In this document: piece after piece, positions 9,401-18,662 of the stretch
Layout of the letters: each line of letters opens with the position of its first letter
Position numbering within the stretch: the first letter of the stretch is position 1
NCBI GenBank assembly: GCA_964410105.1
Contig: CAYPFY010000020.1
Coordinates: forward strand, 1 to 64,000
Direction of reading: 5' to 3'
Origin: CAYPFY01 sp964410105
GTDB lineage: Bacteria; Bacteroidota; Ignavibacteria; UBA10030; SZUA-254
Length of the DNA: 64,000 nt
Position numbers and translations under genes: made by a program
Notes under the pieces: generated by a model
Databases searched by the model: none
What the model saw: the letters and a program-made list of their open reading frames with translations, nothing else
What the model was told of the DNA's origin: nothing

Positions 9401-11017
9401 TGACACTCCGAAAAAACGCGCCGTATCCGAAAGAAAAGTCGAATCCACTTGCCCCCCATACTGTTGAACCCAATTGCTTCCTCCATTAGTTGTATGAAGT
9501 ATCCCTGATCCGACGGCAGTTCCGTGACTGCCATCGGGGAATGATACGGCGTAGAATGGATGCCTGCTGTCCCTGAGCTGCTGAGTCCATGTGGTTCCGG
9601 CATTCGTCGTGCGGAGAATCGTGCCGACAGTTCCCACCACCGTCCCTGTGTCCGCGCTCGTGAAAGCAACACCGCCGGGAATGAAGGAAGAATCAAATGA
9701 ATGAATCGACCATGATAGACCGGCATTTGTCGTTCGAATAATTGATGCCGCGGGGGATCCAAACTCAGGGATTGAAGCCCCGACAGCATACCCGGTATTA
9801 ATGTCGGGAAAGGCAATGGCCTTGAGATCCATCGTGGGCCCTTTTATCAGTGAATTCCAGGACGTGCCTCCGTCAGTTGTCCTATAGAGCACGTCGTACA
9901 GTCCTGCAACCATGCCGGTGGAAGGGATCGAGAAAGAAACGCCATAAAGGTACGGGTATGGAGTCGGGAGACACTGGACATCGCGTGTAGCGCCGCCGTC
10001 GGTTGTATGAACGATCACGCCCAAGTCCCAAATCCAGGTGCCGTGATTTGCATCGGCAAAAGACACTCCTTTCAATCCGTATGCGTAGGAAATGCAACCC
10101 GGCGGCGATGAACCCCCCGCCAGGGCAGGTTGGAACCATGTCGCGCCGCCGTCTGTCGTCCTGTAAATGCGAGTGCTTGACGCCACAGTGCCTGTGCGGG
10201 GATCAGTAAAGGATACCGCCCAAAAAACCCCAAACGGGTGATTGGTCTGAGCGAACCATGTAGCTCCGCCGTTTGTTGTCCGGAGGATGGTGTTGGTCTC
10301 TCCCACAGCTGTGCCAGTGTCGGGGTGGGTAAAGGATACACCCCACAGACGATCTGTTGTGCCGCTGTTTTGCTTAATCCACGAGATGCCACCATTCGTC
10401 GTATGGAGAATCGTTCCGTAGAAGCCAACGACGGTTCCCGTATCCCGGCTGGTGAAAGATACGCCGGTCAGGGCTGGCAATGAATCGCCGCCCTGAGGAA
10501 TCCAGGTGTCTCCGCCATCATCTGTTCTGACGATACCTCCATAACTCCCTCCGTTTGAAAATCCGACGACGGTCCCATGAGCGGGGTCAGAGAATGAGGG
10601 AGATCGCAGGATCAGATCGGTCCCTCCGACGTTGGACCTTACCAGCCAGTGTATACCTGCATCAGTCGATTTCAAAAAGACGCTCCCCTCTCCGACTGCG
10701 ACGAAAGTGTTCGAATCAAGCATTTGGACGCCGCGAAAATGGACGGCTGAAGGAAAGGGATTTACCCATTGCCAGCTTGAAAAGACCGCGGAGTTTTCCG
10801 CCAGGGGAGAAGCAGATCCGCTCCCATACTCGACTCGCAAGGACTTTAACAGGCTGGAACGCCCGGCGATACCTCTCGCATCCCCTTGTATCGAGGGAAG
10901 GTAATCCTGATGCCTTTTGCCAAATCGGTCAATAGTCGGAAACCCCTGCGCGTGGCCGGTCATAGGGAGCAAAAGCAGGATCGTGCAGATACTGATTATG
11001 TGAGGCGTCCTCATCAT
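6491..11017 (-). CDS. Giant T9SS cargo protein with about thirteen YCF48/BNR-type repeats
   Basis: A 1508-residue exported protein. A signal peptide (MMRTPHIISICTILLLLPM...HAQ) is followed by about thirteen repeats ending in (R/H)TT(N/D)GG.(T/S)W, the Asp-box pattern of YCF48/sortilin beta-propellers, to about residue 720. A G8-like region with WTGLVDSSWNNDSNWS follows, then a beta-rich segment. Two copies of a module with WNM(V/I) and YWVK come next, then a conserved LPPPPVEDMDVRY region, and finally a T9SS type A sorting domain (about the last 85 residues: ELFQNHPNPFNP, IYDPLGRQ, SGIYFYRLEA). It should be secreted across the outer membrane and anchored or released there. Its ligand or substrate is unknown. 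Confidence 0.9.
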   Translation of the reverse strand: MMRTPHIISICTILLLLPMTGHAQGFPTIDRFGKRHQDYLPSIQGDARGIAGRSSLLKSLRVEYGSGSASPLAENSAVFSSWQWVNPFPSAVHFRGVQMLDSNTFVAVGEGSVFLKSTDAGIHWLVRSNVGGTDLILRSPSFSDPAHGTVVGFSNGGSYGGIVRTDDGGDTWIPQGGDSLPALTGVSFTSRDTGTVVGFYGTILHTTNGGISWIKQNSGTTDRLWGVSFTHPDTGTAVGETNTILRTTNGGATWFAQTNHPFGVFWAVSFTDPRTGTVASSTRIYRTTDGGATWFQPALAGGSSPPGCISYAYGLKGVSFADANHGTWIWDLGVIVHTTDGGATRDVQCLPTPYPYLYGVSFSIPSTGMVAGLYDVLYRTTDGGTSWNSLIKGPTMDLKAIAFPDINTGYAVGASIPEFGSPAASIIRTTNAGLSWSIHSFDSSFIPGGVAFTSADTGTVVGTVGTILRTTNAGTTWTQQLRDSRHPFYAVSFPDGSHGTAVGSGILHTTNGGSNWVQQYGGQVDSTFLSDTARFFGVSFTDVNTGTAVGYHTAGGVILRTTNGGATWIPQFNQPGVTLYGVSFADANNGTAVGNRPSSIWGYYGVILHTTNGGSTWTSQYNGFASFSCVSFSDPNTGVVSGYLTDSLGDSYVPAVLQTTDGGAHWTFGTTAGVSLSAVAMARSGSKRVAFVAGQGGAVLCSALSPLSAKTWTGLVDSSWNNDSNWSPMGAPLKPDSVIIPPASINPVIYQIQDIIVISSLNIVTGGHLTITSNLSRLTVKGDVRIDGRLEVRPPAATSIVVGGSWLLPPGSALLRKTAKTSGEFDPSHSTVSLRGQGLFSSGFYNLALDSGSAMQSNGNVHVQNQCSVLGDVTISPAETLFVDNSGFQSLNGSGSVLRGTIRRALDSASLNLYRFESDSTYVRFNGNGTYPAKLTMTAFPDTAVQTLSGVWRILPSRVNLSANTVASDSVTHFTKWAIGVPRPHSQLNVGFDVGGDGMVDRLYEITTDGGSNWQTRLALHYSQSELPPGILEDSLKMMTLDTTLESVTVSAGANGAVSPSGFVIVQRDSDQTFAITPVSKYRIDSVLTDGLNQGAPASYTIHHATVNHTIAAYFSLAEIDAQVKTGWNMVSVPMTVGDYRKVSLFPGASSRAFRFAGSYLATDTLQNSRGYWVKYPNPASVPIIGYEITRETVSVADKWNMIGVPSYDARVAEIEFLPGVSRASNFYGYAGGTGYYIEDTLKPGVAYWVKVNGTGRIVLHTSHEQGFTRQQSPRQPGHGSSLFSIPEGVESQSLVITDALGRERALKFSCRAENINLDRFELPPPPVEDMDVRYGSNRWFEMGDANRQKSIPVKVSGAEYPVRIEWKFVNDERATLTVGGRELSIGGNGSTVVSDPSREIVLGFEPAVGVELPTSYELFQNHPNPFNPVTEIRYQLPVESKVTIRIYDPLGRQIALLADEVEGAGQKSVEWNGGDVASGIYFYRLEATSTTDPAKHFTGVKKMVLLK

Positions 11018-11483
11018 GTCGTTTGCAACGGAGTGCAGGGAAAGGGAGATGACACCATTCTCACTCTATCTGACACTGAATAATATTCCGTCATGGACAC
11101 ACCGACCTGCCCCAAAGAATAAAGACGTTCATTGGCATTCTCTGGCGACGATCGAGATTGCTTCACCTATGGAATGAGGACTCCCTGAGCGACACCCTCC
11201 CGACCAACTCTCAGGGGCCTTTCATCCAAATATAGTAGCAACCCCCGGCAGAAGCAACACTCCCCATCATCGGGTGGTCAATTATCCCAGTATCGACACC
11301 TGTGGGGGCGAAACACGGCTACCCAAAATACAGAAGGAGGAAGGGAAAAGTTCGAGAATCGCCTCTCCCGCTTAAAAACTCGGAAAGGATCTTTGAGGAA
11401 ATAATCGAGGAAATCGGGCGAAATTATCCGTTGCCCGGCATTACAGATCCATGCAACATCGCTGAGCGCCGGGTGTCGCCCTC
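11018..11483. other. Gene-free spacer between two reverse-strand genes
   Basis: About 466 bases between the start of the giant T9SS gene and the end of the M1 peptidase gene. Forward frames here look like chance frames antisense to or beside the peptidase. No tRNA, repeat or convincing promoter with the 20-base spacer was found. Confidence 0.4.
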
Positions 11484-13916
11484 TCAGTTAAGTTTTTTTG
11501 CCGGGCCTTTCTTTAGCCGCTCAATACTTCGTTTTGCGGCATCGGAGGCAGAATTCTCCTTGTCATCAGCAATCTTCTGCAGGGGCCCGAGCGCTGACTG
11601 GTCCCCCATATCTCCGAGCATGCGTGCCGCCGTCGACCGGATTCCGCCGCTCTTATCACCGAGAAGCCCGATCAGAAGGGTCGTCACCTCTTGATTGCCC
11701 TTGCCGTATCGTCCTACAAGCCTCATCGCTGTAAACCTCGTAATCGGATCCTCGCCGTAGCTGGTTTTCTGCATCGCAAGAGAGAGGCCCCCGACGGAAT
11801 CAAGCGAGGCGTAGGCCCCGAGTGCGGCGTTCGATACGCGATTCCGGAAGGAAGGATAGTCGAGGTGCGCTTTAATCACGCCCAACGAGTTTGCGGAATC
11901 GGCTTTGCTGAGCGAGCGGAGGGCGCTGGCCATGACATTGTAGCTGGAATCCTGCAGACTCGCACGAAGAGCCTCGGCGACATTTTGTCCCCTGAACGCC
12001 CCGAGCTGTGAGGCGGCGGCGTCCCTTACAGCCGATTTTGGATCCTTCAGGGCGGCCATCAGGGCCCCCTTCAGCCGATCCCGGAACGAATCAATCTTGA
12101 CATCCATCTTCCCGGCGAGGTTGATCGCTTCGCGGCGGACGGCCCAGAACCGGTCGAACCTAATCCTGTCGGTAAAAATTTCAATAGACGCCTCGTGATC
12201 GGGAGAGGCGGCCAGCGCCTGGAGGGCACGCATCCGGTCGATGGGGTTCGGGGCCATCGTGGCCTGGTACCTCCACTCCTCGTTCGACTTTGTAAACCTC
12301 AGCTCCTTCAGAATTTTATTCCCCTTGTCGAAAATCACCAAAAGGGGTTTCTCACTGCACGGAATCTCAAAAACAGTATCCTTGCTCGCGATCGTCACCC
12401 TGCGGGTAGACGGACCGGCAGACGTTGTCACTTCAATATCAACGGGTGTAGAAAAAACGCCCGTGAGACTATCGAGCGTCTGCACCTGTTTGACCCCCAG
12501 CATGACGGACTTTGCGGAATCGCTCCAGCGGTACGTTACATCAAACACCGGGTGCCCGGCCTTATAGAGCCACTCGTCGAAGAACCAGTAGAGATTCAGA
12601 CCCGTCGCTTCCTCGATCGATCGTTTCAGGTCATTTGTCTCCACTGATGTGAACTGATATTTTGTGATATAGTGATTGATCCCTTTCCAGAACAAGTCAT
12701 CTCCCACCACGAAGTGAAGCATATTCAGGATGGCGGATCCCCGCGGATAGAGGTTATCCCCGAAGGATTCAAAACTCACGACCGGCCTACGGCTGCGGGC
12801 CGTATCGACGAAGATCCCCGCCTGCTGGTTGCTATACATTCTGTAGTCAAACTCATCCTCTCCGAGGGAGAACTCGTGATAGAGGGGGTCGAAATAGCTT
12901 GCAAAACTTTCATTCAGCCACATATGCCGGAAATCCCGGCAGGTGACGACATCCCCCCACCACTGATGGGCGAGTTCGTGAGCGAAGAGGGAGGTTGGAG
13001 AATCATCCACGCGGACGCGGGCATCATAGACCGAGCCGAGGTCGGTGAGAGTTGTGGCGCTCGTATTCTCCATGCCGCCGAAATGATCCTGCAGAATAAT
13101 CTGCGCATACTTTTCCCACGGGTAGGCAAACCCGATCTTCTCGTTGAAAAACTTTATCATTGCGGCCGTCTGTTTGAAACAGATTCTGGCGTTTGCGGTA
13201 TCATCGGGATAGACATAAAAATCCAGGGGGAGTTTGCCCGCCTTATCGTGGAGAATCGCATAGTCTCCCGCGGCGACCATGATGAGATACGACGCGTGGG
13301 GTTTCCCTTCAAACCAGTGAAAAGTCTTGGTTCCATTCTTGTTCTCCGTCACCCCGACGAGCTTCCCGTTGGAGAGCGCCTTGAACCGTGAATTGACGGT
13401 AGCAAAAACTTCGGAGGTCGATTTCTCGTTCGGAAAGTCGTAGCAGGGGAACCAGAAGTGGTTTGTGGTATCCTCGCCCTGGGACCACACTTGCCACCTT
13501 TTCGCGGGGTAGCCGGAGTCGGGTCCGCTGAAATTCATCCCTTGCTTAGGCTTGCAGAAGTATTTTATGGAAAGATTGACGGTATCACCGAATGAGTAGG
13601 CCGTATCGAGGCGAACCGACAAAAGCGTGGAGTCATAGTCGTACTTCAGGTCCTTTTTCCCCAGCTTTGCGGAATAAATTGTCATCTGCCCGGCATTGAG
13701 TCTGACCGTCCGGAGATCCGGCCGGAGGGGAACGATTTTCAGCAAAACATTCCCATCGACAGTCTTCGCCTTCTCATCGATACTGACGTCAATCTTATAG
13801 TGCAGTATGTGGTAATCGTGGCTCAGGCCTTCCCCCTGATAATGGGGAGAATAAACATCCTGGGAGATCAAGCGTGCTGAGCATAGCGCGAAAAGTGCGG
13901 CGAGGCGAATAAACAT
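11484..13916 (-). CDS. Exported M1-family zinc aminopeptidase with C-terminal HEAT-like repeats
   Basis: An 810-residue protein with a short signal-like N-terminus (to about SARLISQ). Residues ~30-560 form the M1 gluzincin fold: substrate loop GGMEN at 280-284, zinc ligands HELAH at 313-317 and Glu 336 in NES, with exactly the HEXXH-18-E spacing. After a beta domain, about residues 570-810 are alpha-helical repeats (RREAINLAGK, VRDAAASQLGA, IRSTAARMLGDMG) of the HEAT type used by M1 enzymes to cap the active site. It should cleave N-terminal residues from peptides in the periplasm or outside. There is no T9SS tail. It lies between two T9SS cargo genes but has its own promoter. Confidence 0.93.
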   Translation of the reverse strand: MFIRLAALFALCSARLISQDVYSPHYQGEGLSHDYHILHYKIDVSIDEKAKTVDGNVLLKIVPLRPDLRTVRLNAGQMTIYSAKLGKKDLKYDYDSTLLSVRLDTAYSFGDTVNLSIKYFCKPKQGMNFSGPDSGYPAKRWQVWSQGEDTTNHFWFPCYDFPNEKSTSEVFATVNSRFKALSNGKLVGVTENKNGTKTFHWFEGKPHASYLIMVAAGDYAILHDKAGKLPLDFYVYPDDTANARICFKQTAAMIKFFNEKIGFAYPWEKYAQIILQDHFGGMENTSATTLTDLGSVYDARVRVDDSPTSLFAHELAHQWWGDVVTCRDFRHMWLNESFASYFDPLYHEFSLGEDEFDYRMYSNQQAGIFVDTARSRRPVVSFESFGDNLYPRGSAILNMLHFVVGDDLFWKGINHYITKYQFTSVETNDLKRSIEEATGLNLYWFFDEWLYKAGHPVFDVTYRWSDSAKSVMLGVKQVQTLDSLTGVFSTPVDIEVTTSAGPSTRRVTIASKDTVFEIPCSEKPLLVIFDKGNKILKELRFTKSNEEWRYQATMAPNPIDRMRALQALAASPDHEASIEIFTDRIRFDRFWAVRREAINLAGKMDVKIDSFRDRLKGALMAALKDPKSAVRDAAASQLGAFRGQNVAEALRASLQDSSYNVMASALRSLSKADSANSLGVIKAHLDYPSFRNRVSNAALGAYASLDSVGGLSLAMQKTSYGEDPITRFTAMRLVGRYGKGNQEVTTLLIGLLGDKSGGIRSTAARMLGDMGDQSALGPLQKIADDKENSASDAAKRSIERLKKGPAKKLN

Positions 13917-13959
13917 AAAGACTCCGGGTGAGGAAGTTGACGAATCTTTGAAGGCGTGC

Positions 13960-13990
13960 TTAATGTAGGAAGTTCCCCCCGGGAAAACAA
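13960..13990 (-). promoter_or_regulatory. FCB-type promoter for the M1 peptidase gene
   Basis: Reverse strand: TTG (13990-13988), exactly 20 bases, then TACATTAA (13967-13960), about 45 bases ahead of the start codon. Confidence 0.5.
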
Positions 13991-14100
13991 CTTTTCATGA
14001 GGCGTCGACGACAAGGGAACCGGCGCAGACGCGCGGCAGATCTACGGCCCCCACTCGCCTCCCCGGCCCCGTCAGGCCTCCTCCGGCCTGGCATGTGAGG

Positions 14101-17100
14101 CTACTTCACAACCATCAGCTTTCTCACCTCGTCGAACGATCGCGTGGGATAAGTGAGGCCTCGTGCCTGCATCCGGCAGAAATAGATGCCCGATGCCACC
14201 CCTGACGCATCCCAGCGTGCCTCCCTTTCGCCCGCGCTCACCGTTTCGTCGACGAGTTGTGAGACGAGGCGTCCCAGCGCGTCGAATATCGATACGGTCA
14301 CGCGGCTATCCACGGGCACATCGTATTTAATCGTGGTAGAAGGATTGAAGGGGTTCGGGAAATTCTGATGAAGCCTGAACTGTGCCGGGATGTTTTGAGT
14401 AATACCTGAAAACTCTTCGGGCGGCGGAGGGGGCATGTCGGACGTCGGGGAAATCACTATATGAGCCACCGTTTTGGCCGCGCCTCCTCCGGGCGACGAC
14501 GGCATAATGAGCGAGCCATCCTGATTCACCTTAACCCAATAACCGTGGCCGGGGAGTATGGAGTCGCTCACGGAGTAGTGACCATCGTACTCAAAAAAAC
14601 TACTCGTCACCATGCCGGGGGGATCGCTTCCGACCGACGAGGGCGTTATCGGACCCGAGGCAGAACCTACGAGGTTCCATCCCAAAGTCACGGGAATGGT
14701 ATCGGGCGGGAGCGCAGCGCCGGAAATCTCCGCGGCAGGCGGGGAGTCCGGGAACCGCAGCCAGTAGCCGTGCCCGGGGTGTATCAGGACGGTCGTTGAA
14801 TATGTGCCGGAGTAACTATACGCCGAACCGACGCTTGCCGGATAGAGGTGGCGCAGCGAGTCGTCGTCGGTCTGGAGCGGATTTGACACAAGATTCCACC
14901 GCGACCGGTTTGGGACGTTCAGCACCTGGAATTGCGCGGAGGGAAGGGGAATCGTATACGCTGACCGGCCATGCGTGAATGCGGCCAGGGTACGGGAACC
15001 CTGGTGGAGTGAAAGGTTATGCACGGAGACCTCGGGCAATCCGGAGCCGAGAATATGCCAGTCAAATCCGAGATTTGTCGAAAAAAGCACATTCAGATCG
15101 GTCGCAACGAAGAGGTGATTCCGGTTCGCGGAATCCATGACCACATCATTGAGCGGTATATCGGGAAGGGACGCGGAAAGATTCGTCCAGGTGGCGCCGT
15201 AGTCCGACGTTCTGTAGAGATGTCCGCCATACTCATTCTCATAGAACCCCGACAGCGTCACATAGGCGATATTGGACGAATCAGGATCGACTGTCAGCCG
15301 GGTGACCCACCGGAGGGGCAGGGACGCGGCAATGTCGGTCCAGGTGGAGCCGTAGTCGGTCGAGACCCAGACTCTTCCATCATCAGTGCCGACATAGATG
15401 GCCTGTGGAACCTGCCGGGAGACGGCGATCGTCGTGATCGTGCCGACCCGCCCACCGTTGCCGTAGGTAAGATCGGGGCTGATGGGAGTCCACGACTGCA
15501 TTCCGTCAAACGATTCATACACGCGCTGAGTCCCCGTGAAGAGATTATTGTGATTTATGGGATTGATAGCGATCGGTGTCTCCCAGTTTTTCCTATCCGT
15601 TATGCTTATCCCGTTTGTGCCGTCGAAGAAGGATGATCCGCCGTCGGTGGAATAACCAAGACCGCCGTACTGGGCTTCGGCATAGACCCGGTTTGAGTCT
15701 GTCGGGTCGATGAGGCAGTAAAATCCGTCGCAGCAATAAATGTAGTCCCAGGAGTCAACAACGCCGGTATGGGTCTGCAGAGAGTTATTATCCTGGGTGC
15801 CTCCGATCAGGCGGTTCGGATTCTGGGGGCTGATTATCCCGGCGTAGAACTGGGTGATCGGAAGATTCAGTGATTTAATAAAACTGCTTCCGTTATTACC
15901 CGAGAGATAAATTCCGCCATCGTTGCCGACGAGGATTGTATTCGGGAGGGGTAAATACTGGATCGAGTGCTGATCACCGTGAAATGATCCGCCGATTGGG
16001 GGAATAAAAAAGGTGACTCCCCCGTCCGTCGAGCGATAGAGGTTCGTCATGCCGGCCCAGACATTATTTGAATTCGTGGGATCGATGGTGATGACATTAT
16101 TATACCAGACCTGCGATTCGCTCGTTACGGTTCCGTCGAAAGTCTCGGTCCATGAGGTGCCGTGGTCCGTGCTCTTGTAGATAGCGCCCCACCCGAGTCC
16201 ATACTGCGTCAGGGCGTAGACGATCGCCGGATTGGAGGGAGCGAAAGCCATCGAGATGCGTCCGAGGTTCGGGTCGTTGGAGGGAAATCCATTCGTCACC
16301 GGAGCCCAGGTCGATCCGGCGTTGCTTGAAAAATAGAGACCGCTCGACGGTCCGGTGAGAACTGAATAATGAGGAGTACGGTGGCGGTTCCAGAGCATGG
16401 CGAACACCCTGCTTGTATCGGTCGGATCGAACATCACATCGACCCCGCAGGTTGTATCGTTGACGAAGAGCGTCTGAGTCCAGGTGGCCCCCCGGTTCGT
16501 CGACTTATAGATGCCCCTTTCATTGGTCACGTCCCTGTAATAGCCGAGAGCGGCGACGAAAATCGTACTGGGATTGAGGGGATTAATCGCGATACGGCCG
16601 GTATACCCGGTATTCGTCAGACCGATGTTCGTCCAGGACGAGCCGGCGTCGGTTGAACGCCATATCCCATTCCCGGGGTATGTGGCGACCCCGGAGGGCG
16701 TATTCTCTCCTGTGCCGACATAGACGACGCTGGGGTTACCGGGCTCCAGGGCAACCGCGCCGATAGAAAAACTCTCATTGAACACCTGCGCCCAGTTTGA
16801 TCCCAGGTCGGTTGTCTTCCAGACCCCTCCGGAGGCAGCCCCGGCGTAAATCGTGAGATCCGTGGGATCGAAAGCGACGCACTCGATCCGACCGCCGATA
16901 TTCGATGGTCCTGCGAGGGTCCAGCTTGACCCCGTAGCAACGGTGCGCGGGGAATTTCTCCCGGAAAACCGTTTTCCCATCCCTTCACGGATCTTTGAGA
17001 GTGAATTTCGCGGGATATTCGTATAGGGATAGCTTCGCTGAGTCATGAACCAGTCATTATCCATCCCCGCCTCGCCCTGTGAAATTCCCAGCCCAACGTG

Positions 17101-17202
17101 CAAAGGCGCGGTTTGGCGGATTCCCCGGTGCGGATGCGTCACGATCGCGAGCATCGCGGCGAAAAACGCAACGAAAAAAATAATTCGCGAAACGGATCTC
17201 AT
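14101..17202 (-). CDS. T9SS cargo protein with sortilin-type beta-propeller repeats
   Basis: I start at ATG 17202 because GAGGAAGAGG lies right before it and a signal peptide begins there (MRSVSRIIFFVAFFAAML); the frame is open nine codons further upstream. The 1033-residue product has VPS10/sortilin-like blades over about residues 90-790 (GGVWKTTDLGSNW, GIYKSTNRGATW, TDDGRVWVSTDYGSTW), two copies of the WNLV...GHGYW(L/V) module (RWNLVSNP; GWNLVGSA), a proline-rich PPPPPEEF link and a C-terminal T9SS type A sorting domain (LHQNFPNPFNP, IFDALGRLV, SGIYFCRMQA). It is expected to be secreted through the outer membrane. Function is unknown; the propellers suggest binding to carbohydrate or protein. 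It is homologous in layout to the exported protein at 56137. Confidence 0.9.
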   Translation of the reverse strand: MRSVSRIIFFVAFFAAMLAIVTHPHRGIRQTAPLHVGLGISQGEAGMDNDWFMTQRSYPYTNIPRNSLSKIREGMGKRFSGRNSPRTVATGSSWTLAGPSNIGGRIECVAFDPTDLTIYAGAASGGVWKTTDLGSNWAQVFNESFSIGAVALEPGNPSVVYVGTGENTPSGVATYPGNGIWRSTDAGSSWTNIGLTNTGYTGRIAINPLNPSTIFVAALGYYRDVTNERGIYKSTNRGATWTQTLFVNDTTCGVDVMFDPTDTSRVFAMLWNRHRTPHYSVLTGPSSGLYFSSNAGSTWAPVTNGFPSNDPNLGRISMAFAPSNPAIVYALTQYGLGWGAIYKSTDHGTSWTETFDGTVTSESQVWYNNVITIDPTNSNNVWAGMTNLYRSTDGGVTFFIPPIGGSFHGDQHSIQYLPLPNTILVGNDGGIYLSGNNGSSFIKSLNLPITQFYAGIISPQNPNRLIGGTQDNNSLQTHTGVVDSWDYIYCCDGFYCLIDPTDSNRVYAEAQYGGLGYSTDGGSSFFDGTNGISITDRKNWETPIAINPINHNNLFTGTQRVYESFDGMQSWTPISPDLTYGNGGRVGTITTIAVSRQVPQAIYVGTDDGRVWVSTDYGSTWTDIAASLPLRWVTRLTVDPDSSNIAYVTLSGFYENEYGGHLYRTSDYGATWTNLSASLPDIPLNDVVMDSANRNHLFVATDLNVLFSTNLGFDWHILGSGLPEVSVHNLSLHQGSRTLAAFTHGRSAYTIPLPSAQFQVLNVPNRSRWNLVSNPLQTDDDSLRHLYPASVGSAYSYSGTYSTTVLIHPGHGYWLRFPDSPPAAEISGAALPPDTIPVTLGWNLVGSASGPITPSSVGSDPPGMVTSSFFEYDGHYSVSDSILPGHGYWVKVNQDGSLIMPSSPGGGAAKTVAHIVISPTSDMPPPPPEEFSGITQNIPAQFRLHQNFPNPFNPSTTIKYDVPVDSRVTVSIFDALGRLVSQLVDETVSAGEREARWDASGVASGIYFCRMQARGLTYPTRSFDEVRKLMVVK

Positions 17203-17280
17203 GGCCTCTTCCTCGTGATTGGTAAGCAATGTCCCCTATCGGAGGTACGTGTGCAACGACGCGGGAGCCGGTCTGACAAG

Positions 17281-17311
17281 TAAATGTAGGCATCATTGGA
17301 GGGATAGTCAA
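17281..17311 (-). promoter_or_regulatory. FCB-type promoter for the sortilin-like T9SS gene
   Basis: Reverse strand: TTG (17311-17309), exactly 20 bases, then TACATTTA (17288-17281), one of the best matches to TAnnTTTG in the window. Confidence 0.55.
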
Positions 17312-17321
17312 CACCCCCCTT

Positions 17322-17353
17322 TTTGGTTTGAATTACATTTGGTTTGAATTACA
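17322..17353 (+). repeat. Perfect 16-bp tandem duplication in a divergent promoter region
   Basis: TTTGGTTTGAATTACA occurs twice back to back (17322-17337 and 17338-17353) without a mismatch. The second copy supplies the TTTG element of the promoter for the sensor kinase gene. It could be a recent slippage event or a tandem operator. Confidence 0.85.
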
Positions 17354-17374
17354 GACGATCATTCCGTAGATTAT
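17343..17374 (+). promoter_or_regulatory. FCB-type promoter for the GAF sensor kinase operon
   Basis: TTTG (17343-17346), exactly 20 bases, then TAGATTAT (17367-17374). The TTTG element lies inside the second copy of the tandem repeat. Confidence 0.45.
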
Positions 17375-17411
17375 CGGCAGAATCGCAAACCGGAGGGGAA
17401 AAAATCGTTTC

Positions 17412-18662
17412 ATGGATGATCTCGCCGCTAAAATTCGCTGGTGGATTTCGGGGGAAAAACCGCACCAATCGACGATGGAGGAGCTACTCTCCCCGTTGAG
17501 TTCGATCGTCGGCCTGGAGCAGCTTCTTGAAAATCTCACAGCCAAGCTGGGCGAGATCATGGGGGCATCGATGGTCGCGGTCGTCCTCTACGAGCCGATC
17601 ACCGACCGATTTGTAGGGAAAAAAATCAAGGGTGGCGAAAATCTCAGAAAATTCAACTTCTCCCACGCGGACAATCTCATAAAATGGCTCAATGTGAACC
17701 AGAGCGTGCTCGACATTCCGGGAAGTCCGGAGGTCATGCGGTATCTTGCCGAGGAAGAGCGGGAATTCCTGGAGCGCGAACAAATATCCGTCGCGGCCCC
17801 TCTGATTGCCGTCAACCGGCTGACGGGGATAATCTTCCTCGGCCCTAAAGCATCGGGCCGTTATCAGCAGCAGGAGCTGGCGCGGCTAAAATTCCTGTCG
17901 GATCAAAGCGCCCTTGCTATCGAGAACGCGGTCCTGTATGAGTTCCAGGAGGACAGGCTGAGAAAAATATTCCATGCCGACAGGCTGGCGACTGTCGGAG
18001 AGCTTGCGGCGGGGGCGGCGCACGAGATCCGGAATCCCCTCACGTCGATCCGGAGCACGATCCAGTATCTAGCGCAAAATCTTCCCGATGAAAAGCGCCA
18101 GCTGACGGCGGGCATTATAGAGGAAGTCGACCGCATCGACCAGGTCATCAAAGGGCTACTTTCGTTCAGCAGAACGTCCGAACTGCGGAGGGCAGCAGTA
18201 GAGATAGGCGAGATCCTTGACCAGACGATGCTGTTGCTGGAATCCGAAATCCGCAACCGCTCTATCAATGTTGTGAAGAAATATCCGGGCTCCGGCTTGA
18301 ACCTGATCGGCGACGCATCGCAGCTTAAGCAATTGTTTCTCAATTTGCTGCTCAACAGCCTTCAGGCCATGCCTCATGGGGGAGAGCTTATCATTTCGGC
18401 CCGGCCCGAGGGAGACTCAAAGAGCGATGGCTCGGTTTCCATCGAGATCACCGACAGCGGCGCAGGAATTCCGCCTGAACTCATGCCGAAGGTTTTCGAC
18501 CCTTTCTTCACCACAAAGGACAACGGCACGGGTCTCGGACTTTCAATATCGTATGGAATCGTCGGGAGGCACGGGGGGGACATCGGCATAACGAGCCGTA
18601 CCGACGGGAAGGCAACCGGGACGACGGTGTGGGTCCGGCTGCCGAGGCAGGTTGGCACATGA
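17412..18662 (+). CDS. GAF-domain sensor histidine kinase (NtrB-like)
   Basis: A 416-residue cytoplasmic kinase without membrane helices. Residues ~40-175 are a GAF-type sensor domain. Then come a HisKA dimerisation domain with HEIRNPL, phospho-acceptor His at about 204, and a HATPase domain with NLLLNSLQAMP, ITDSGAGIP and GTGLGLSISYGIV. The order GAF-HisKA-HATPase and the direct coupling to an NtrC-type regulator are typical of NtrB/AtoS/ZraS-type pairs. The stop overlaps the regulator start by four bases (ATGA). The ligand of the GAF domain is unknown. The gene has its own promoter with a duplicated upstream element. Confidence 0.9.
   Translation: MDDLAAKIRWWISGEKPHQSTMEELLSPLSSIVGLEQLLENLTAKLGEIMGASMVAVVLYEPITDRFVGKKIKGGENLRKFNFSHADNLIKWLNVNQSVLDIPGSPEVMRYLAEEEREFLEREQISVAAPLIAVNRLTGIIFLGPKASGRYQQQELARLKFLSDQSALAIENAVLYEFQEDRLRKIFHADRLATVGELAAGAAHEIRNPLTSIRSTIQYLAQNLPDEKRQLTAGIIEEVDRIDQVIKGLLSFSRTSELRRAAVEIGEILDQTMLLLESEIRNRSINVVKKYPGSGLNLIGDASQLKQLFLNLLLNSLQAMPHGGELIISARPEGDSKSDGSVSIEITDSGAGIPPELMPKVFDPFFTTKDNGTGLGLSISYGIVGRHGGDIGITSRTDGKATGTTVWVRLPRQVGT

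Noticed and set aside
6491..11017. Repeats read as a CRISPR or DNA satellite
   Set aside because: The repetition is at protein level (YCF48-type blades) with diverged codons, not identical DNA repeats.
12672..13391. 239-codon forward frame inside the M1 peptidase gene
   Set aside because: Antisense shadow of a well-supported peptidase with intact active-site motifs.
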